Made by a program: the position numbers and the translations under genes
In this document: positions 59,172 through 64,000 of the stretch, one piece after another
Position numbering within the stretch: the stretch's first letter is position 1
Layout: every line of letters begins with the position of its first letter
The notes under the pieces: generated by a model
What the model was told of the DNA's origin: nothing
Databases searched by the model: none
Seen by the model: only the letters and a program-made list of their open reading frames with translations
DNA from: Helichrysum umbraculigerum
Lineage: Eukaryota > Streptophyta > Magnoliopsida > Asterales > Asteraceae
Direction: 5' to 3'
Assembly (NCBI GenBank): GCA_949592205.1
Contig: CATIUR010000003.1
Location: 140,531,259 to 140,595,258, forward strand
Length of the DNA: 64,000 bases

Positions 59172-62100
59172 ATGATGATGATGAAGAATTCAGAAGAACT
59201 TAGAAGCAGCGAGTTTTCGGAATTAAAGGTTTACTGCTTACAACTACTAGAACTCTCCAGAAACCCTAACAACAACAACAACACCGCAATCCCTCATCTT
59301 CTTCAATTTATTCGCCGTTCACCTCCTCATATACTTCAACCTTTCTTCGAGTATGTTCCTTCTCAATTTTCGAATTCAATTCCTTTTTTTTTTTATTTCA
59401 TGTTTACAGTAATATAGTATAATTATTACGGAGTATATGTTTATAGCACTGTTATACTCTATACTATGATTAGAATAAGAAATGGCATGTGGAATGGAAA
59501 CAAGTACAATAATTTAACCTATGTTTGATTGTTTACTGTGATTAAAGTTTTGAGATAATGATAATTGTGTTGCATAGTGCATAGTGCATAGTGATAGATA
59601 GCATCCGCAATTTGATGTTTCTTACTATTGAATAAATTAGGCTATTAAGTATTTATAATTGTTAGTTTGGCTCTTTAATTGTTCTATGAAACGATGAAAC
59701 AATATACTGTATAAAACATCAAGTGGATATAGTTTTCAGTTTAGCATATATTCTTTTCGCTACTGGTATCACATTGAGCTGAATGAACACATAAATTGGA
59801 ATATCACTTCCATTCCATTAGGGTGTTTGGTTCAAAAATGAATTGAACTGCAATTCACCAAATTCCTTCACTCAAAGGAATTCACACTCCTTGAAATTCC
59901 AATTCCTTTATGAATTTCAATTCCTCCAAAGACATTCCGTGAACCAAACACAACCCAGGGCTTACACTGCTTTGTGTAGTTGGTTTAGGAATTTGACATG
60001 TGGTTTTTGTTGCTATTTTTAGATATACTTTGTTTCCTCTCCTGCTTCTGTTGGAAGCTGCAGTGGAGTGCAGATCGACACCAAAGGATGAGCTCAAAGA
60101 GAAGCCTCATAAAATAAGTGATGCTGTGGCAGAAGGTGTTATTCAATGTTTGGAGGAGCTACTAATGAAGTGCTATATAGGATCCGTGGATCAGGTATAT
60201 GAGTTAAGCTATTTGGCTTGTTTTCTTTATGTTAGTTTGATAGATTCAGAGCTTGTTAATGGTTTGGAAATGTGGTATTCATTTGCAGATGGTTGTAATA
60301 CTGAAAAAGTTGACTAATGCAGCATTGCTATCTCCATCTGAAGCATCTGAGGAGTTTCGTGAAGGAGTTATTAGGTGTTTCAAGGCACTACTCAATGGTT
60401 TATGTTCGTGTTCCAACACATCTTGCATATGCAACCAAATGAACTGCCTGCCTATGCTTCTAGAAAACACATATTCACAAACATTTCCAAAAAATGAATT
60501 AAACCTGGAGGAATGTTTACTTGCTTTCCTTCGATCTCAATCTGCAACTGTTACCGTTGGTCATTGGCTATCACTTTTGCTAAAAGTATGTTTTATTTAG
60601 ATTTAACGGTCAATTTCTTATTCTGGGCGGACATATAAAAAGATAATACCTTTTATAAGAATTTAATTTTAGTTTCTTTTTTTTGGTGTAGGCTGCAGAT
60701 GTTGAGGCGGCACAGGGACATGTAGGTAGTTCTAAGCTTCGTGTAGAAGCTTTTATGACTCTTCGTGTGCTTATAGCTAAGGTAAGTTACAAGGATTATA
60801 GATGTTCGAAATAATCAACTGCTCATGGTATTTTTTTTTTATCTTACATTGTATGTGAGAATTTTGTCGCAGGTTGGTACAGCAGATCAACTAGCTTTCT
60901 TTTTACCTGGTGTTGTTAGTCAAATTGGAAAAGTTCTGCTCGTTTCTAAAACAATGATTAGTGGGGCTGCTGGAAGTATGAAAGCCATGGACCAAGCACT
61001 TAGAAGTTTGGCTGAGTTTCTCATGATAGTTCTTCAGGATGAAGCTAATATATCCGTTCTCGATGACTGTGACATGGATTTGAATATGGATAAATCACCA
61101 TTATCATTTCTGGAGGATCTCCGCCGCTTACCCAGCAAAAAACTAGACCAGGTTGATATTTTAGCAACAGCAGCCCAAAAGTCTTTACAATCAGATGTTA
61201 AAAAATCTTTGCATGTAGACCGTACAAGAGATTGGATTGAAACTGCATCTTCTCATGTAAATAAGTTATTGTCAGGAATTTTGCCACATGTAAGTCTATC
61301 AACTATTTGGTTATATATTATGCTACTTTATGAATGTGTATAGATTTAAAAGTTATTTTTAGCTTTGTGTTCATCCAGCTAAGAGGGTGAGGCAGGGAAC
61401 CATGGCTGCTATACAGGGACTATTGTCAACGTGCAGTCGAACACTGAAGGGAAGCAGACTAATACTTCTGGTAAGCTTAAATTGTCCTTGTTTTCTGCAA
61501 TTTGGTATCGTAATTACCCCGATTTTAATTGTAGTTGATATGTCACTTTAGGAATGCTTATGTGCTTTAGTTTGTGATGATGATGAAGAGGTGTCAGCAT
61601 CCGCTCAAAGATTTCTTGAAAATTTGTTATCATCAAGTGTGAAGCATCACATAGAACGTGATTTTTCTGATATATTTAACAGGTATTTTTCGATCTGTTT
61701 AATCTATGGTTCTCAAGAAATGTTGTATTTTTTTTTCTTTCTTATGGGATTTCGATGAACTAACAGGCTCTTTGAAAAGCTCCCAGAAGTGGTAGTTGGA
61801 GGAGAGCAGTCACATGCTCATTCACAAAAGTTACTTGTATTAATTTACTACTCTGGCCCCCAACTTGTTAAAGATCGTCTTTTCCATTCTCCTGTATGTT
61901 CAGATGTGCCTCTAGTTCTTGTTGTTTGACATTTACTTTTGACTTACTAATGAGTTAATAACTGAAATAGGTGACCGCTGCTCGATTCTTTGATACTCTT
62001 ACTCTTTGTTTGAGTCATAATTCTGTATATTCTGGGTCATTGGATAAACTGCTTTTGGAGAGACCGTCTTCAGTTGGGTACTTGCGCTCTATTACTGAAA

Positions 62101-64000
62101 TGAAAGCTACTGCTTTTGTTGCAAATGAGAGGAAACTTGATGTCGAGTCTAACGCTTATGAAGATACAAATTCTTACAAAATCCAGAATGAATATGATCT
62201 CCCTCGTATGCCACCTTGGTTTACTTCTTCTAGCTATCAGAAACTTTACCAGTCACTCGCAGGGATCCTTAGACTTGTTAGCTTGTCTCTTGTTGCAGGT
62301 TATCATTGCCCCTTTATTTAGCTCATTGATATCACATTTACTTATATGTGCTAATATCTTTAATTTGATTTTAGATGGGTCTGAAAGTGAGGGGAGTTTA
62401 TCCATTATTAAAGATATTCCACTGAGTTACTTGCGTAAATTGATTGGTGATGTAAGAAACAAGGATTACACAAAAGAGAGCTGGCAATCATGGTATCACC
62501 GAACGAGTTCGGGAAAGCTTGTAAGACAAGCTAGTACTGCTGCATGCATCTTGAATGAGATGATGTTTGGTTTATCAGATCAGGCTATTAATGATCTGAA
62601 AACAAGGTTTCATAATAACATATCTGGCTGGGATGTCTCTGTAAAAAAAGATCTACGAAGTCAATTAATTGATTGCATCGGCAGTATATTGCATGAGTAT
62701 TTATCTCCTGAAATCTGGAATCTTCCACTAGAGCTATCCACTGTTGGAACTGGAGATGTTACCATGCACCTTTTTCGTGATAACGCGATGCTGCACCAGG
62801 TAATTACATATGTTTCATCTTCACTATGATCCATTCCCATGATGTCTGTTGAACTTATGTACAATTTTATTAATTTGAACAGATTATGATTGATGGAATA
62901 GGCATCTTTAATTTATGTCTTGAGAATGATTTTGTGTCAAGTGGGTTTCTTCATTCATCTCTTTACGTGTTACTGGAGAATCTTATCTGTTCAAACTTTC
63001 AAGTCAGACACGCATCGGATGAGGTCTTACATGTCATCGCGTCTACATCTGGCTACCCAACGGTGAATTAGCAGCCTCATTTTGACTAAATTTTGTGTGT
63101 GCAACTCTATTTTCCTCACAAAATCTTATTCACTTTACAGGTTGGCCACTTAGTTTTGGCAAATTCCGACTATGTAATCGATTCAATATGTCGACAGCTG
63201 CGTCATCTGGATCTTAATCCTCACGTTCCAAGTGTTCTTGCAGCCATTCTATCGTACATAGGTGTGGCCCACAAAATATTGCCATTGATGGAGGAGCCAG
63301 TATGTATTACCACTCTGCGTGTGTGTTTAAAACCATTTATACATTAAGGTGTATCTAACATGATAAAAATTTTCACAGATGCGGTCAATTTCGCAGGAGC
63401 TTGAGATTCTTGGCAGACATCAGCACCCTGAGCTGACCATTTCCTTCTTGAAGGTAAGTGTTAGTGTTTATACTTTATGTCCAAGTAGTCAATAAGGTTC
63501 ATTCATATTGGCTTTCTCAAATGGAAATACAATGAAAAGAAAATTTTGAATTATATCGTTTCTGTGGTTTGTGAATTACTTTTGTTACTCAGGCAGTTGC
63601 AGAAATTGCTAAGGCTTCAAAGCTTGAGGCTTGTTCACTACCCCCTCAAGCAGAATTGTACCATAAGCAGGTGAAGTCTGAAATGTCTGACGATGGTGTT
63701 CTTTTGAATCATGAAGAAGTTGAGCATCGTAAGAAATTGGAGGCTATATTTTTTAAACTTAAGGAATCCAAGAGCTATAGACGAACCGTTGGATCTATAT
63801 CCAGTTCATGTATTACAGCTGCCACTCCACTACTCAGTTCATTAAAGCAAATAGCATGCTTGGTAGCCTTGGAAATAGTTGAGGTAACTACTTACTGTTT
63901 CTCGTGCATATCTTTATGTATATGAATCAAGATTTATCTTTTTTATATTAATCTGTCTTTAGGACGGAATCATAGCACTTGCTCATGTGGAAGAATCCTA
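59172..64000 (+). CDS. TTI1: TTI1 (TELO2-interacting protein 1) homologue, 5' part
   Basis: Fifteen exons keep frame and run off the window: 59172-59350, 60023-60194, 60289-60585, 60692-60781, 60873-61289, 61363-61470, 61552-61682, 61767-61893, 61971-62298, 62375-62799, 62883-63062, 63141-63299, 63379-63453, 63593-63883, 63963-64000 (about 1005 residues so far). TTI1 is an all-helical HEAT-repeat scaffold. With TELO2 and TTI2 it forms the TTT cochaperone complex that stabilises PIKK kinases (TOR, ATM, ATR). Supporting segments include YTLFPLLLLLEAAVE near the N-terminus, LHKLCVHPAKRVRQGT-like repeat sequence at exon 6, FEKLPEVVVGGEQ and LCALVCDDDEEVSASAQ. The Arabidopsis counterpart is, by memory, At1g79190. 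Start: the first of four consecutive ATGs; any could serve. The 3' end lies outside the window. Confidence 0.88.
59821..59956. mobile_element. Short foldback MITE in TTI1 intron 1
   Basis: GGGTGTTTGGTTCA at the left and the inverse of GGGTTGTGTTTGGTTCA at the right form the termini. The interior is rich in GGAATT/AATTCC words that fold back. The GGGTGTTTGG end is common among plant Harbinger/hAT MITEs. The target duplication is unclear. Confidence 0.65.

Overview
This is plant nuclear DNA. The genes have many short introns with GT-AG borders, the intergenic DNA is AT-rich, and plant transposons are dense and nested. Plastid-targeted phosphoglycerate kinase, plastid FTSH12 and an R2R3-MYB gene are all plant-specific. 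The style of the Harbinger transposase, the solo LTR with TGTAACACCC-type ends and the Helitron ends suggest an Asteraceae-like eudicot. The family placement is an inference from memory, not a search result.

Layout. 1-3.3 kb holds a PIF/Harbinger remnant with a transposase broken by one stop, then a short hAT-like element. 3.5-9.0 kb is a RAF-like protein kinase gene with a PB1 domain (+). 10.1-11.9 kb is a peroxisomal 2,4-dienoyl-CoA reductase-type SDR gene (+) ending in SKL. 12.0-15.0 kb is a row of three Helitrons in the same orientation, two of them with a Stowaway MITE nested at the same point. 15.4-18.0 kb is a 5'-truncated RTE-type LINE (-). 18.4-24.0 kb is FTSH12 (-, 19 exons). A foldback element lies just upstream of FTSH12. 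25.7-28.2 kb and 33.4-36.2 kb are two plastid phosphoglycerate kinase genes in tandem (+), separated by MITEs, a LINE zinc-binding remnant and a Helitron 3' end. 40.2-41.4 kb is an R2R3-MYB gene of the MYB10/MYB72/MYB58/MYB63 type (+). 42.1-58.6 kb is almost entirely mobile DNA: a MULE-like element, a Helitron holding a 2.1-kb solo LTR, a long-inverted-repeat MITE, a 4.7-kb MULE-like element carrying a decayed Ulp1-type peptidase gene, a short Helitron, a hAT MITE, and a 4.1-kb Helitron carrying exon fragments of other genes (ETF alpha, eIF2 beta and an unknown). 59.2 kb to the end is the 5' part of a TTI1 (TELO2-interacting protein 1) gene (+), cut by the window edge.

How the genes fit together. 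The host genes form no operon or single pathway. Their order is informative, however. As I recall the Arabidopsis map, kinase-FTSH12-PGK are neighbours on chromosome 1 (At1g79570-79560-79550), PGK1-SDR-MYB10 lie together on chromosome 3 (At3g12780-12800-12820), and MYB72-PGK2 lie together elsewhere on chromosome 1 (At1g56160-56190). This window therefore looks like the unfractionated ancestral block. Two plastid PGKs (Calvin cycle and plastid glycolysis) beside FTSH12 (plastid import motor or protease complex) give the block a chloroplast flavour.

No wholly new biological system is evident. The most unusual content is the gene-fragment-carrying Helitron at 54.6-58.6 kb, the MULE with the decayed Ulp1 gene and its repeated palindromic motif, and a MITE that places a perfect G-box about 280 bp upstream of one PGK start codon.
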